From: CAWCDJ01 sp963796485
GTDB taxonomy: Bacteria > Acidobacteriota > Terriglobia > Bryobacterales > Bryobacteraceae
NCBI GenBank assembly: GCA_963796485.1
Contig: CAWCLV010000007.1
Span: 62,001-126,000, forward strand
Length of the DNA stretch: 64,000 nt
Reading direction: 5' to 3'
How positions within the stretch are numbered: the first letter of the stretch is position 1; the number at the start of each line of letters is the position of its first letter. The notes under the pieces are model-generated. The model was not told the DNA's origin, ran no database searches, and saw only the letters and a list, made by a program, of their open reading frames with translations. Below are positions 43,929 to 52,940 of this stretch, in pieces. Both the position numbers and the translations under genes were made by a program.

Positions 43929-44389
43929 GGTTCCCCACACTTTGAAGCGCTGGCTTTGAAGGAGAAGTTCTTATGGCCCAGAAAGTTGTAAATGACCCCG
44001 CCCCCCATCAGGAGGGCGCCGCCTAGATAAGGAGCCGAGCGTTCCAGCCCAGCCTCGTATTGCAATACCGCCACCACTATTGGAAGAAGCACGACTCCCA
44101 GGAGAGCGCCGCTTCCATAGACCGCGAGACAGCGCAGCCACTCTCGCAGGTAGTGCCCCTTCGTGCGGAAGACAAACCACTTATAACCCAGGAACGCCAC
44201 CGAGATATTCAGAATGCTCGACAATAACATCGCGGGAACATAGCTGTACTTGAACCGCGAAGCAAGGAGGGCCGTGAAAGCCGCAAACGTCGTGTATCCG
44301 AAAAGCGTGTTGAACGTACCGACCATCAGGTACCGTCCGAACTGCCCGGGAGGCATATGCGAGGTGAGCCGGGAGACAATGTTATTCAT
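43925..44389 (-). CDS. GtrA-family membrane protein
   Basis: 154 residues from ATG 44389 (MNNIVSRLTSHMPP), which overlaps the end of the epimerase gene; a longer frame begins 18 codons earlier. Four membrane helices are evident. FGRYLMVGTFNTLFGYTTFA and VAFLGYKWFVFRTKG are the family signature. GtrA flips lipid-linked sugars across the inner membrane. It is coupled to the GtrB-like gene by 4 bases. Confidence 0.9.
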   Translation of the reverse strand: MNNIVSRLTSHMPPGQFGRYLMVGTFNTLFGYTTFAAFTALLASRFKYSYVPAMLLSSILNISVAFLGYKWFVFRTKGHYLREWLRCLAVYGSGALLGVVLLPIVVAVLQYEAGLERSAPYLGGALLMGGGVIYNFLGHKNFSFKASASKCGEP

Positions 44390-45260
44390 CGAAACGCAAC
44401 ACCGCGGGGTCGATCTCCGCCTTTCTCTCGAGATACCACTCATATAGGTTCGCGATGGAGCCCGCCGTCTCGTGAAAGCAGATCTGCGGAAACTCCTGCA
44501 ACAGGCGCCGGTTGTCGCCGCTATACTCGCGGCCGAACCCAGGGTTCCCGACCACCACCTCGAGCTTCTTACCGCAGGCTTGTAAGACGAGGTTCGCCAG
44601 GCTCCTTAAATCGGAGACGCGGCCGGTGCAAACGTTGTAATGCCGGTGCCGGGGGTGGCGGCCGAAGAACATTTCCAGGATGCCCGCGAGGTCTTCGACC
44701 GCGAGGTAATCGAAAAATGTGTTTTGCCGAATGAAGAAAGGGACGTTCCACGCGGCTCGGCAACAGGCGTTCGAAATGAAGCGTACCCGCCAGTCTTCGT
44801 ATGGCCCGAATACCCCGAACAGGCGCAGTTCATGGATGTTTTCGGCGGCCTCCACCGCTTTCGCACAGATGTACTTGGAAAAGCCGTAATCGTCGCCGGG
44901 CACGTGGCAATCGAAATACGCTTCGGGCATTCGCGGCTCCCAGTGAGCCCGGTCGTAGACCGCTCCCGAGCCGAGGAACAGCATTTTTCCGAATCGCGCG
45001 TGATGGCGCGCCAGGTTGAAGAACATCCGGCAGTTCCGATTCAGAAGCTCCGTTCCTCCCCCCACCGCGCGGTTCGAGCGTTCGGTCGCCGCGTGGATCA
45101 CGACGTCAAAGCCATGGCGTCCGAGGTAGCGGCGAACCGCTGCCGCGTCAAGGAGGTCCAGTTCGGCGCGGTCGGGCGCGGCGACTTCGTATTTTGCGGC
45201 GTACCGCTCGACCAGGTTCCTGCCGATGAAACCACTGCCTCCGGTGATCAGAATCTTCAT
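44382..45260 (-). CDS. NAD-dependent sugar epimerase/dehydratase
   Basis: 292 residues. The NAD loop is ITGGSGFIGRNLVE and the active-site pair is YGFSK. The region DVVIHAATERSN reads like GDP-fucose synthase and related reductases. It belongs to the operon that starts with rfbF and probably reduces or epimerises a late intermediate of the sugar. Starts 13 bases after the stop of the SDR gene on the same strand. Confidence 0.88.
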   Translation of the reverse strand: MKILITGGSGFIGRNLVERYAAKYEVAAPDRAELDLLDAAAVRRYLGRHGFDVVIHAATERSNRAVGGGTELLNRNCRMFFNLARHHARFGKMLFLGSGAVYDRAHWEPRMPEAYFDCHVPGDDYGFSKYICAKAVEAAENIHELRLFGVFGPYEDWRVRFISNACCRAAWNVPFFIRQNTFFDYLAVEDLAGILEMFFGRHPRHRHYNVCTGRVSDLRSLANLVLQACGKKLEVVVGNPGFGREYSGDNRRLLQEFPQICFHETAGSIANLYEWYLERKAEIDPAVLRFDE

Positions 45261-45273
45261 GGTGCGGTTCCAC

Positions 45274-46092
45274 TTACCAGCAGGTCCTTCCGCCGTCGAT
45301 CACCAGGTTGGCGCCGGTCATGTAGGACGACGCGTCGGAACAGAGGAAGAGGATGGCCCCCCGGTATTCATCCGGCTCAGCCATCCTGCCGAGAGGGATC
45401 AGTTCGGACAGCCTGGCCACGAATTCTCCCGGTTGTCCATTGAGCACCCCGCCCGGCGAGATGGCGTTGACCCTGAGGCCGCTGGCTGCCCAGTAAGTCG
45501 CCAGATAGCGTGTTAATCCAAGGAGAGCCGACTTAACTACGGAATAAGTGACCGGTTTGACGGGTTGCGCTTCCTCCGGGAGATCCGGGTCGCGGTAGAT
45601 CCGTTGATCCGGCCCGATCAGCGCCAGGTCGGAGGCCACGTTGAGAATCACTCCGGACCTTCGCCGGGCCATCTCGCCGCCGAACACGCGGGCGCAGATC
45701 ATCGCGCCCGTCAGGCCGGCGGACAGGTCGGCGTCCCACCGGTCGAGAGGGAACGTTTCGAATCGCGAAAAGCCGCCGGCGTCGCGCCTTTCCACTTTGG
45801 GGTTGTTCGACGCATTGTTGATGAGGATATCGACCTTTCCAAAACGCGCGATGATTTCGTCCAGGCACGCCTCCACCTCCGGCAGCCGTGTGATATCGAC
45901 GCGTTTTCCCCACGCGCAGGCGCGGAGTTCCATCGCCAGTTCTTCCGCCTTCCGGGGTGTATCTGGCGCAACGTCCAGCAGCACGGGAATGCCTCCCGCA
46001 CTCGCGATCGCCCGCGCATGTTGCCCACCGAGCAGCCCGGCGCCTCCCGTGATCACGGCAACGCGTCCTGTAAGATCGAACAGGTCGGGCAT
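45274..46092 (-). CDS. Short-chain dehydrogenase/reductase
   Basis: 272 residues. Begins MPDLFDLTGRVAVITGGAGL, with the NADP loop TGGAGLLGGQHARA, NNAS and the YSVVK catalytic motif; SPGGVLNGQPGEF follows. In nonulosonate and similar operons an SDR of this type pairs with a Gfo/Idh/MocA enzyme (as in PtmA/PtmF). Here it starts 10 bases after that gene's stop. Likely oxidises or reduces a sugar in the operon's pathway. Confidence 0.9.
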   Translation of the reverse strand: MPDLFDLTGRVAVITGGAGLLGGQHARAIASAGGIPVLLDVAPDTPRKAEELAMELRACAWGKRVDITRLPEVEACLDEIIARFGKVDILINNASNNPKVERRDAGGFSRFETFPLDRWDADLSAGLTGAMICARVFGGEMARRRSGVILNVASDLALIGPDQRIYRDPDLPEEAQPVKPVTYSVVKSALLGLTRYLATYWAASGLRVNAISPGGVLNGQPGEFVARLSELIPLGRMAEPDEYRGAILFLCSDASSYMTGANLVIDGGRTCW

Positions 46093-46101
46093 CGCGATTG
46101 C

Positions 46102-47160
46102 CTAACTCGCGCGGGCGGACGCGCCGAACTCGATCACCTGCCCGGATCCCATCGAGTCGCGAGCGGCCAGCGCCATGCGGAGGCTCCACAGTCCGTCGTT
46201 CAGGTCCACCACCGGTTTCCGCCGCTGCTCGACGCACTCGAGGAAGTGCCGCAGTTCGTCGAGAAACAGTTGATTGCGATCAAAGCCTTCCCATCGATAG
46301 TCATCAGCGAGGGCGCCGCCGGCGTCGTAACGTGCCAGCGTCGCTGCCGTCAAATCCATGAAGGCTTTGCCATTCGCGCCGATGACTTCGCAGTTGCGGC
46401 TGGCCGGCCGTTGCAGGTAGTCCTGCTGTAAGTGCACCGGCAGCGGCCGGCCGGACCACTGAAATTCCATCAGCGTGCTGGCCACATCCTCCACGTCGAT
46501 TTCGAGGTTGCTCCAGTGGCCTCCCACCGAGAAGAGCCGCCGCGGCACGCCGAAGAGTGCAGATAAGTAATCGAACTCGTGAATCTGCGAGAGAGTAACT
46601 CCCCCGCCGAGGTCGGCGCGGGATGCGTATGCCTGGCGGTAGTCTTCATAGGGATGCCAGCCTGGAAGATACTCGCCGATGGCGGCCCGGACGGCCAGCA
46701 GCGGCCCCAGGTGGCCGGCCCGCAGGATGTTCTGCAACTCCAGGAAGCAGGGGTGAAACCGAAACTGGTATCCCACCATGACGATCCTGCCGTTTCGCGC
46801 GGCCGCCTCCATGAGCTGGGTGGATCCGTCCAGGTTGTGCGATACCGGCTTCTCCAGAAAGACGTCGCACCCCGCGTCGAGGCATGCCAGCGCCGCCGGA
46901 ACGTGCAGACTATTCGGATTGCAGATGAAAGCTGCCTGCGGCCGGTGCGCCAGCGCGGCTTCCAGCGTTCCGAAAACACGGAGATCGTACTCCCGCTCGA
47001 CGTCGCGACCGGCATCCGACTGCAGCGCGGGCGTGACCACGTGGGGTAGGCCCCGGACCCGCCATGCGAGTATCTCGACCCGGTCCCCCAGCAGCGCCCG
47101 CAGATTGCGAACGTGCCGCTGGCCGATGCTGCCCAAACCGATGATGAGAACGCGTCTCAT
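46102..47160 (-). CDS. Gfo/Idh/MocA-family oxidoreductase
   Basis: 352 residues from ATG 47160, set by the ATGA overlap with the ThDP enzyme gene; the open frame upstream is only a shadow of that gene. The N-terminus MRRVLIIGLGSIGQRHVRNL has the NAD loop; FLEKPVSHN is the Lys-Pro motif. The C-terminal domain has EFDYLSALFGVP. Cytosolic, no signal. It probably oxidises or reduces a sugar nucleotide or sugar acid in the pathway. Confidence 0.9.
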   Translation of the reverse strand: MRRVLIIGLGSIGQRHVRNLRALLGDRVEILAWRVRGLPHVVTPALQSDAGRDVEREYDLRVFGTLEAALAHRPQAAFICNPNSLHVPAALACLDAGCDVFLEKPVSHNLDGSTQLMEAAARNGRIVMVGYQFRFHPCFLELQNILRAGHLGPLLAVRAAIGEYLPGWHPYEDYRQAYASRADLGGGVTLSQIHEFDYLSALFGVPRRLFSVGGHWSNLEIDVEDVASTLMEFQWSGRPLPVHLQQDYLQRPASRNCEVIGANGKAFMDLTAATLARYDAGGALADDYRWEGFDRNQLFLDELRHFLECVEQRRKPVVDLNDGLWSLRMALAARDSMGSGQVIEFGASARAS

Positions 47161-48974
47161 GCAGGCTCCACCGGCACGACCATGTTGGCGCGAAATTCGT
47201 CGCGATCCAGGAACGGCCAGAGGTCCTCGAGAGGACTGGATACGAACGACCCATCGGCGCGTTGAACGGAAGAGAGCCGCGGGGCGCGCACCTCGTCGGC
47301 AATGGTCCGCACATCGCAGACGACCGCGCCGGGGCGGTCCAGCACGCGTTTCAGCTCCGAGGCGAGATCTTCCTGGCCGGAGATGATATCGGTTTCCAGA
47401 CCGAACGCCTGGGCCACACGGCGGAGGTCGGGAAGCGATTGGCCGGTCCTGCTGTCGCAGCCGATGGTCGGCTGCCCAAAGAAGGCGGTTTGCGAAGCCC
47501 GTATGGAAGAGTAGCCCCCGTTGTTCAGCACGAAAAACTTGATCGGGAGCTGCAGCCGCGCAACGGTCTCGAGTTCCTGGATATTGAACTGGAACCCGCC
47601 GTCGCCGTCCACGCACACGATCCTGCGGCGGTCGCCCGCCACGCAGGCCGCGATGGACGCCGGAATCCCGAAACCCATCGCCCCCAAAGCGGTGGTGTGG
47701 AGAACACGCTGTCCGCGCTTAACCCGTAGCGCAAGGAGAAACAACTCGATGGCGCTGCCGGAGCTTCCCGAGACAAGGCAGTCGCCCTCCGCCAGCAGGT
47801 CGGAAACAACCTCGGAGAAGTGATAGACGCTGACGGGACCCGGAGCACGGTGGGACGCTTGCACGACCGGGTAGCGCAGCTTCCATTCCTTGCAGCGGCA
47901 ATTCCAGGCGGCGCGCGCCTGCGGGTCCGTTGGGCAAATCGACGTCTTGCGGTCGAGGAGTGCGCGGAGGAACCGGCCGGCATCCGCGTGGATCTTAGTC
48001 TTGACTGAACCGCCCATTTTGGCCAGTTCGGCCGGGTCGATATCCACCATCACCTTATGGGCGAACGGCGCGAAGCGATCGGGGTTGAACCCGGTGATCA
48101 CGCGATCGAGGCGGGCGCCCACCGCGAGCACGAAATCCGAATTCTGAATCGCGAAGTTGGCGCCGCGGGGCGCGATGGAGCCGGCGCGTCCGGCAAAGAG
48201 AGGATGATCGTCCTGGATGAGGTCGAGCGCCAGCCAGGTGGTTTCGACTGGTATGTCGAGCAGGTCCACCAACGCGCGAAATTCCCGCTGCGCCTTCGCC
48301 AGCCGGATTCCGTTTCCGGCCAGGAAGATGGGCCGCTCCGCCCGATTCAACGCCCGGATCACGTCATCGATTTGGGAAATGGCGGCTGGCGCCTCCGGCC
48401 CCGCGACCGGAGGATCGAAGCCGCGCAGGTTTGCCTCCTCGATCGGCGCGGCTTGAACATCCAGCGGAATATCGATCCAGACCGGCCCGGGCCGGCCCGT
48501 CGTCGCCGCATACAACGCGCGTTCGAGGTGATAACGGATACTCTCCGGGTCGTTGACGGTCACGGCGTACTTCGTGATGGGCCTGACAATGGAGACGATA
48601 TCGACTTCCTGGACGCCAACCTGGCGCACGCCCAGCGGGGTGCCGTCCGGACGGAACATACTATCGGCACGCTTCACCTGCCCGGAAAGGAACAGGCACG
48701 GCGTAGAATCCAGCCAGGCTCCGGCCACACCTGTAACTGCGTTGGTTCCGCCGGGTCCGGTAGTTACCAGGGCTACGCCCAGGTGGTTCGTCGCCTTGGC
48801 GTAAGTCTCGGCCGCAATGGCGCTGGCCTGCTCGTGCAAATTGCAGACGAACTCGATCTCCCTGCACCGCGACAGCGAATCATTGAGGTGCATCGCTCCG
48901 CCGCCCACCACCAGGAACACGTGCCTGACGCCCTGCCCGGCGACGAACCGGATGACATAGTCGGAAAGTCTCAT
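47157..48974 (-). CDS. ThDP-dependent enzyme of acetolactate synthase/YerE type
   Basis: 605 residues from ATG 48974 (MRLSDYVIRFVAGQGVRHVF). Glu48 in NLHEQASAIAAE is the cofactor-activating glutamate; TTGPGGTNAVTGVAGAW and the C-terminal VDGDGGFQFNIQELETVA with LNNGGYSS are ThDP-site motifs. In this setting it is not likely to make valine: YerE from Yersinia uses pyruvate to add a two-carbon unit to the 4-keto group of CDP-3,6-dideoxyhexose, the product of RfbFGH, encoded here too. Donor and acceptor are inferred. Confidence 0.85.
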   Translation of the reverse strand: MRLSDYVIRFVAGQGVRHVFLVVGGGAMHLNDSLSRCREIEFVCNLHEQASAIAAETYAKATNHLGVALVTTGPGGTNAVTGVAGAWLDSTPCLFLSGQVKRADSMFRPDGTPLGVRQVGVQEVDIVSIVRPITKYAVTVNDPESIRYHLERALYAATTGRPGPVWIDIPLDVQAAPIEEANLRGFDPPVAGPEAPAAISQIDDVIRALNRAERPIFLAGNGIRLAKAQREFRALVDLLDIPVETTWLALDLIQDDHPLFAGRAGSIAPRGANFAIQNSDFVLAVGARLDRVITGFNPDRFAPFAHKVMVDIDPAELAKMGGSVKTKIHADAGRFLRALLDRKTSICPTDPQARAAWNCRCKEWKLRYPVVQASHRAPGPVSVYHFSEVVSDLLAEGDCLVSGSSGSAIELFLLALRVKRGQRVLHTTALGAMGFGIPASIAACVAGDRRRIVCVDGDGGFQFNIQELETVARLQLPIKFFVLNNGGYSSIRASQTAFFGQPTIGCDSRTGQSLPDLRRVAQAFGLETDIISGQEDLASELKRVLDRPGAVVCDVRTIADEVRAPRLSSVQRADGSFVSSPLEDLWPFLDRDEFRANMVVPVEPA

Positions 48975-48978
48975 GGGT

Positions 48979-49866
48979 CTAGGCCGCCGCGCCCACGCGC
49001 CGCAGTTTCTTGATGATCGGATGCTCCCGCTCAAGCACACGTTTCACGCCGTCGCCGAGGCTTTGCTCGACGATTCGCACGTACGAGACGATTTTGCTGA
49101 TGCCGTTCGGTTCGAGCGACGCAGCCTGATCGGAACCCCACATCGCCCGATCGAGCGTAATGTGCCGCTCCAGGCAGCAAGCGCCAAGTGCGACCGCCGC
49201 CACCGTCGAGGGCAGTCCGGTTTCATGCCCCGAGTACCCGACAGGCATTCGATACCGTTCCTGCAGTCCGCGGATCGCGTTCAAATTCAGTTCCGGATAG
49301 TAGGCCGGGTAGACGCTGGTGGCGTGCAACAGAATCAGGTTCTCCCGCCCCAACACGGCGACCGCGTGATCGATCTCTTCGATCGTGCTCATCCCGGTGG
49401 AGAGGATGATCGGTTTCCCCTTCGAGCGCGTATGGCGCAGGAGATTGTCGTCCGTCAGGCAGGCGGAAGCGATTTTATAGCACGGTACATCGAACGGGTC
49501 TATAAAATCCACGCTGGCTTCGTCCCAGCACGAAGCGAACCAGGGCATCTTCACTTCCCGGCAGTACCGGTCAATCAGGCAATAGTCGTCGAAATCGAAC
49601 TCGAGACCGCGCTTCAGGTCGCCGTTTGTCGCGCCGAACGGGCTCTCGCGGGGCTTCTCCAGTTCTTCCTTCGCGTAGACTACTTCGACCGTGCGCTTCT
49701 GGAATTTGACGGCATCGCATCCCGCCGCTACGGCGACGCTAATCAATCTCCGGGCAAGATCGATATTACCGTTATGATTGATACCGATTTCCGCGATGAT
49801 GTAAGATGGATGCCCCTCTCCGACTATCTTGTCCCCCAATCTGACTTCCTTGTTAGGCACTGACAT
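48979..49866 (-). CDS. NeuB-family PEP-dependent sugar aldolase without SAF domain
   Basis: 295 residues; NeuB and SpsE are about 340-350, and the missing part is the C-terminal antifreeze-like (SAF) domain. The TIM-barrel motifs are there: IIAEIGINHNGNIDLA, AVKFQKRTVE, STGMSTIEEIDHA, GYSGHETGLPSTVAAVALG and ERHITLDRAMWG. The family joins PEP to an aldose to give a 2-keto sugar acid. No CMP-sugar synthetase gene is seen in this window. It overlaps the RfbH gene by 14 bases and the ThDP gene follows after 4 bases. Confidence 0.88.
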   Translation of the reverse strand: MSVPNKEVRLGDKIVGEGHPSYIIAEIGINHNGNIDLARRLISVAVAAGCDAVKFQKRTVEVVYAKEELEKPRESPFGATNGDLKRGLEFDFDDYCLIDRYCREVKMPWFASCWDEASVDFIDPFDVPCYKIASACLTDDNLLRHTRSKGKPIILSTGMSTIEEIDHAVAVLGRENLILLHATSVYPAYYPELNLNAIRGLQERYRMPVGYSGHETGLPSTVAAVALGACCLERHITLDRAMWGSDQAASLEPNGISKIVSYVRIVEQSLGDGVKRVLEREHPIIKKLRRVGAAA

Positions 49867-51196
49867 TTAGACCCCCTGCCCGCCCGAGTAACTTCACTCG
49901 CCGCAGGACTTCCACCATGTAATTCAAGGCTGCCGGGCCGATACCCGGGTAGACCCCGACCCAGAATACCTGATCCATGACGAACTCGGTATTGAGAAGA
50001 GAAGCGGCAATGCGATAGGGCATACCCTGATAAGCCGGCTGGCGGATTAGATTACCCCCAAACAGCAACCGGGTCGCGACCCTGCTGCTTTCCAGGTGGC
50101 GAATTACACTGTTGCGCGAGAACGGCGCGCCCCGTCGCACGGCGATCGGAAAGCCGAACCAGCTGGGTTCGGAGCGTGCGGTGGGTTCCGGAAGGACAAA
50201 GAACTCCTCGAGTTCCCTCAGGCCTTCCCGCAGGTATTCGAAGTTGCGCCGGCGGGCCGCAACGAAGCCCGTCAGCTTCTCGAGTTGCGCCAGACCGACC
50301 GCGGCCTGCATATCGGTGAGCTTCAGGTTGTAGCCTATGTGTGAATAGGTGTATTTGTGATCGTAACCGGACGGCAGTTCGCCTAACTGCCAGTCGAAGC
50401 GCTTCCCGCAGGTGTCGGCCTTACCCGGAGCGCACCAGCAGTCGCGGCCCCAGTCGCGGAACGATTCCACGATCGTCCGGAGCGCCGGCTTATCCGTGAG
50501 GACGCTGCCGCCCTCTCCCATAGTGATGTGGTGAGCCGGGTAGAAACTTGTGGTGGCAAGGTCGCCGAAAGTACCGACGCTTCTACCTTTGTACGAGGCG
50601 CCGACGGCATCGCAGCAATCTTCGATCACCCAGAGGCCGCGACGGTTTGCAAAGGCCATCACAGCATCGATATCGAAAGGATTGCCCAGGGTGTGCGCGA
50701 AGAACAATGCCCGTGTACGCGGCGAGATCGCTTCTTCCAATTGGGCTACGTCAACGTTATAGGTTGGAATAGCGACGTCCACGAACACCGGCACGAGTTG
50801 GTTTTGCAGGATCGGATTTAGCGTGGTGGGGAAGCCTGCCGCCAGTGTGATGACCTCGTCGCCGGGCCGCAGGCGCCGGTCGCCCAGTTTCGGCGACGTG
50901 AGCGCCGATATCGCGAGGAGATTGGCCGAAGACCCGGAATTGACCAGAACGCATTCCCGAACACCGAAGAAACGGGCGAAATCACGCTCGAACTGGTGCG
51001 CGAAGCGCCCGGTGGTCAGCCAGAAATCCAAAGACGCATCGACGAGGTAGCGCATTTCTGTGTCGTCGAAGACCTTACCGGAAACCGGGACGGCGCTCTC
51101 GCCTGGCACGAACGGGACCGGGGCAAAAGCGTCGCGATGATACTCGGTCACCAGGGCCAGGATTCTCTCGCGCAGTTCCCGACTGCGCTCCGTCAT
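49853..51196 (-). CDS. rfbH: CDP-4-keto-6-deoxyglucose 3-dehydrase (E1)
   Basis: 447 residues from ATG 51196, coupled to rfbG by ATGA. The PLP fold is of the aminotransferase type, but the lysine is replaced: YPAHHITMGEGG gives His222-His223, so the enzyme uses PMP and dehydrates C3. A [2Fe-2S] set is present (CWCAPGKADTC plus ...). This matches RfbH/DdhC, which with a reductase (DdhD) makes CDP-4-keto-3,6-dideoxyglucose. The reductase is not in this operon. Confidence 0.93.
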   Translation of the reverse strand: MTERSRELRERILALVTEYHRDAFAPVPFVPGESAVPVSGKVFDDTEMRYLVDASLDFWLTTGRFAHQFERDFARFFGVRECVLVNSGSSANLLAISALTSPKLGDRRLRPGDEVITLAAGFPTTLNPILQNQLVPVFVDVAIPTYNVDVAQLEEAISPRTRALFFAHTLGNPFDIDAVMAFANRRGLWVIEDCCDAVGASYKGRSVGTFGDLATTSFYPAHHITMGEGGSVLTDKPALRTIVESFRDWGRDCWCAPGKADTCGKRFDWQLGELPSGYDHKYTYSHIGYNLKLTDMQAAVGLAQLEKLTGFVAARRRNFEYLREGLRELEEFFVLPEPTARSEPSWFGFPIAVRRGAPFSRNSVIRHLESSRVATRLLFGGNLIRQPAYQGMPYRIAASLLNTEFVMDQVFWVGVYPGIGPAALNYMVEVLRRVKLLGRAGGLNVSA

Positions 51197-52167
51197 GCCA
51201 GAAACTCCCGATACCAGTCGATGGTGCGCTCGATGCCTTCCTGAAGCGTGAACGCCGGGGACCAATGCAGCATCTGCCGGGCCCGGGAGGCGTCGAGGTA
51301 TTGGCGGCGAATCTCGTTGCACGCCTGATTGAGCACCTGGGGCTCGAGTTCGCATTGCAGGGTACGCAGGATTTGACGGACAAGTCCAAGCACGCTGACC
51401 TGGCTCTCATTGGAGAAGTTGAACCCAAGGCCGCGGAGATCGGGGCGGCACTGCAGTTGTTCGGCCAACAACATGTATGCAGCGGCGCCGTCCTCGACGT
51501 AGAAGTAATCGCGGACATACTGGCCGTCGGACCGAATGACCGGCCGCTCGCCGCGGAGTGCCGCGCGAATGGTGCCGGGCACGATGCGGCTCCAGTTCAG
51601 GTCGCCGCCGCCGTAAAAGTTGCCGCAACGCGTGATGGCCACGGGAAGGTCGTATGTAAGGGCGTAGGCCTGCGTAATGAGGTCTGCGCATGACTTACTC
51701 ACATCGTAGGGGTGGCGGCCTTCCAGGGGCGTCCGCTCGTCATAAGGAAGGATCTCCTGGTCCCCGTATGCCTTGTCGGAGGAGGCTACGACTATGGATC
51801 GGACGCAAGGCAGGTTCCGGCAGGCCTCCAAGACATTCCAGGTGCCCTGGACGTTACTCTCGAATGTGGAAACAGGGTAGCGATTGGCGATCCCGACAAT
51901 CGTCTGAGCTGCCAGGTGAATCACGGTGTCGATCTCAAATTCGCCAATGGCGCGCTCCACGCATTCGAGGTCGCGCACGTCGCCCCGCACCACTTTGACC
52001 TGCTCGAGAGTCCCGGAACGGACGAACTCACTTCGCGGCACCCAGTCGCGCACGACGCAGACTACGTCCGCACCGGCTGTAACTAATCGCCTGGTCAGCC
52101 AGCCGCCGACTAATCCGGTAGCGCCCGTGACCAGCACGGGCCGGTCCGCCCAGAAGCCAGCATTCAT
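51193..52167 (-). CDS. rfbG: CDP-glucose 4,6-dehydratase
   Basis: 324 residues from ATG 52167. NAD loop VTGATGLVGGWLTRRL and active-site YDVSK match the SDR-extended dehydratases; FGFNFSNESQVSVLGLVR-type C-terminus is usual for RfbG (here LGFNFSNESQVSVLG). It makes CDP-4-keto-6-deoxyglucose from CDP-glucose. Coupled on both sides: ATGA with rfbF and with rfbH. Slightly shorter than the 359 residues of Salmonella RfbG. Confidence 0.92.
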   Translation of the reverse strand: MNAGFWADRPVLVTGATGLVGGWLTRRLVTAGADVVCVVRDWVPRSEFVRSGTLEQVKVVRGDVRDLECVERAIGEFEIDTVIHLAAQTIVGIANRYPVSTFESNVQGTWNVLEACRNLPCVRSIVVASSDKAYGDQEILPYDERTPLEGRHPYDVSKSCADLITQAYALTYDLPVAITRCGNFYGGGDLNWSRIVPGTIRAALRGERPVIRSDGQYVRDYFYVEDGAAAYMLLAEQLQCRPDLRGLGFNFSNESQVSVLGLVRQILRTLQCELEPQVLNQACNEIRRQYLDASRARQMLHWSPAFTLQEGIERTIDWYREFLA

Positions 52168-52940
52168 GCCCAGGCCCTCCAAGGCGCGGCGCCTGTCTGC
52201 CAAAGTTCCTCGAGATGCATGTACTCCCGGTAGGTATCCATAGCGTAGAAGAAGCCGGAGTGCCGGTACGCCATAAGCTGCCTGTCGGCAGCGAGGCGCT
52301 CCAGCGGCCCGCGTTCGAACGTACAGTCGTCGCCGCCGAGATAATCGAAGATGCCACGACTGAGGACGAAGTATCCGGCGCTCATGAAGCCGTCCGAAAC
52401 CGGCTTCTCGGTGAAGCGCACAACACGGTCCTGATCTCCCATCTGGAGCATGCCGAAGCGAGAGACCGGCGAGACGGTGGTTACTGTAGCGAGCCTCCCG
52501 TGGCTTCTATGGAAGGCCAGCGTTTCGGCGATATTGACGTCGCTCAGCCCGTCGCCATAGGTAAGGAGAAAGGTATCGCCATCGATATACGGTTCAATTT
52601 TGGCAATCCGCCCGCCGGTCATGCAGTTGAGACCGGTATCAGCCAGCGTTACGCTGAAGCCCTGCTCGGTGTGAGCTCCATGATAGCGTATGCCTGCCCG
52701 CTCCCCAAGACAGATCGAGAAGTCGTTGTTCATCGCTTCATAGTTCAGGAAGTATTCCTTGATCATGTTCCCGCGATATCCAAGACAAAGGACAAACTCC
52801 CGGTAACCGTAATGCGCGTAGATCTTCATGATGTGCCAGAGAATCGGGCGGCCCCCCACCTCAACCATCGGCTTGGGGCGGAATTCCGTTTCTTCCCGCA
52901 GGCGTGTGCCAAACCCGCCGCATAGAATCACTACTTTCAC
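52164..52940 (-). CDS. rfbF: Glucose-1-phosphate cytidylyltransferase
   Basis: 258 residues from GTG 52940 (MKVVILCGGFGTRLREETE), the size of Salmonella RfbF (257); the frame stays open 70 codons upstream but the product would not match. Signature blocks are CGGFGTRLREE, RPKPMVEVGG, LTYGDGLSDVN and GFMSAGYFVLSRG. It makes CDP-glucose from CTP and glucose 1-phosphate. First gene of the minus-strand sugar operon. Confidence 0.94.
   Translation of the reverse strand: MKVVILCGGFGTRLREETEFRPKPMVEVGGRPILWHIMKIYAHYGYREFVLCLGYRGNMIKEYFLNYEAMNNDFSICLGERAGIRYHGAHTEQGFSVTLADTGLNCMTGGRIAKIEPYIDGDTFLLTYGDGLSDVNIAETLAFHRSHGRLATVTTVSPVSRFGMLQMGDQDRVVRFTEKPVSDGFMSAGYFVLSRGIFDYLGGDDCTFERGPLERLAADRQLMAYRHSGFFYAMDTYREYMHLEELWQTGAAPWRAWA

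Noticed and set aside
47157..48974. Acetolactate synthase for valine/leucine synthesis
   Set aside because: Operon context with RfbFGH and NeuB and no small subunit (IlvN/H) speak against it.
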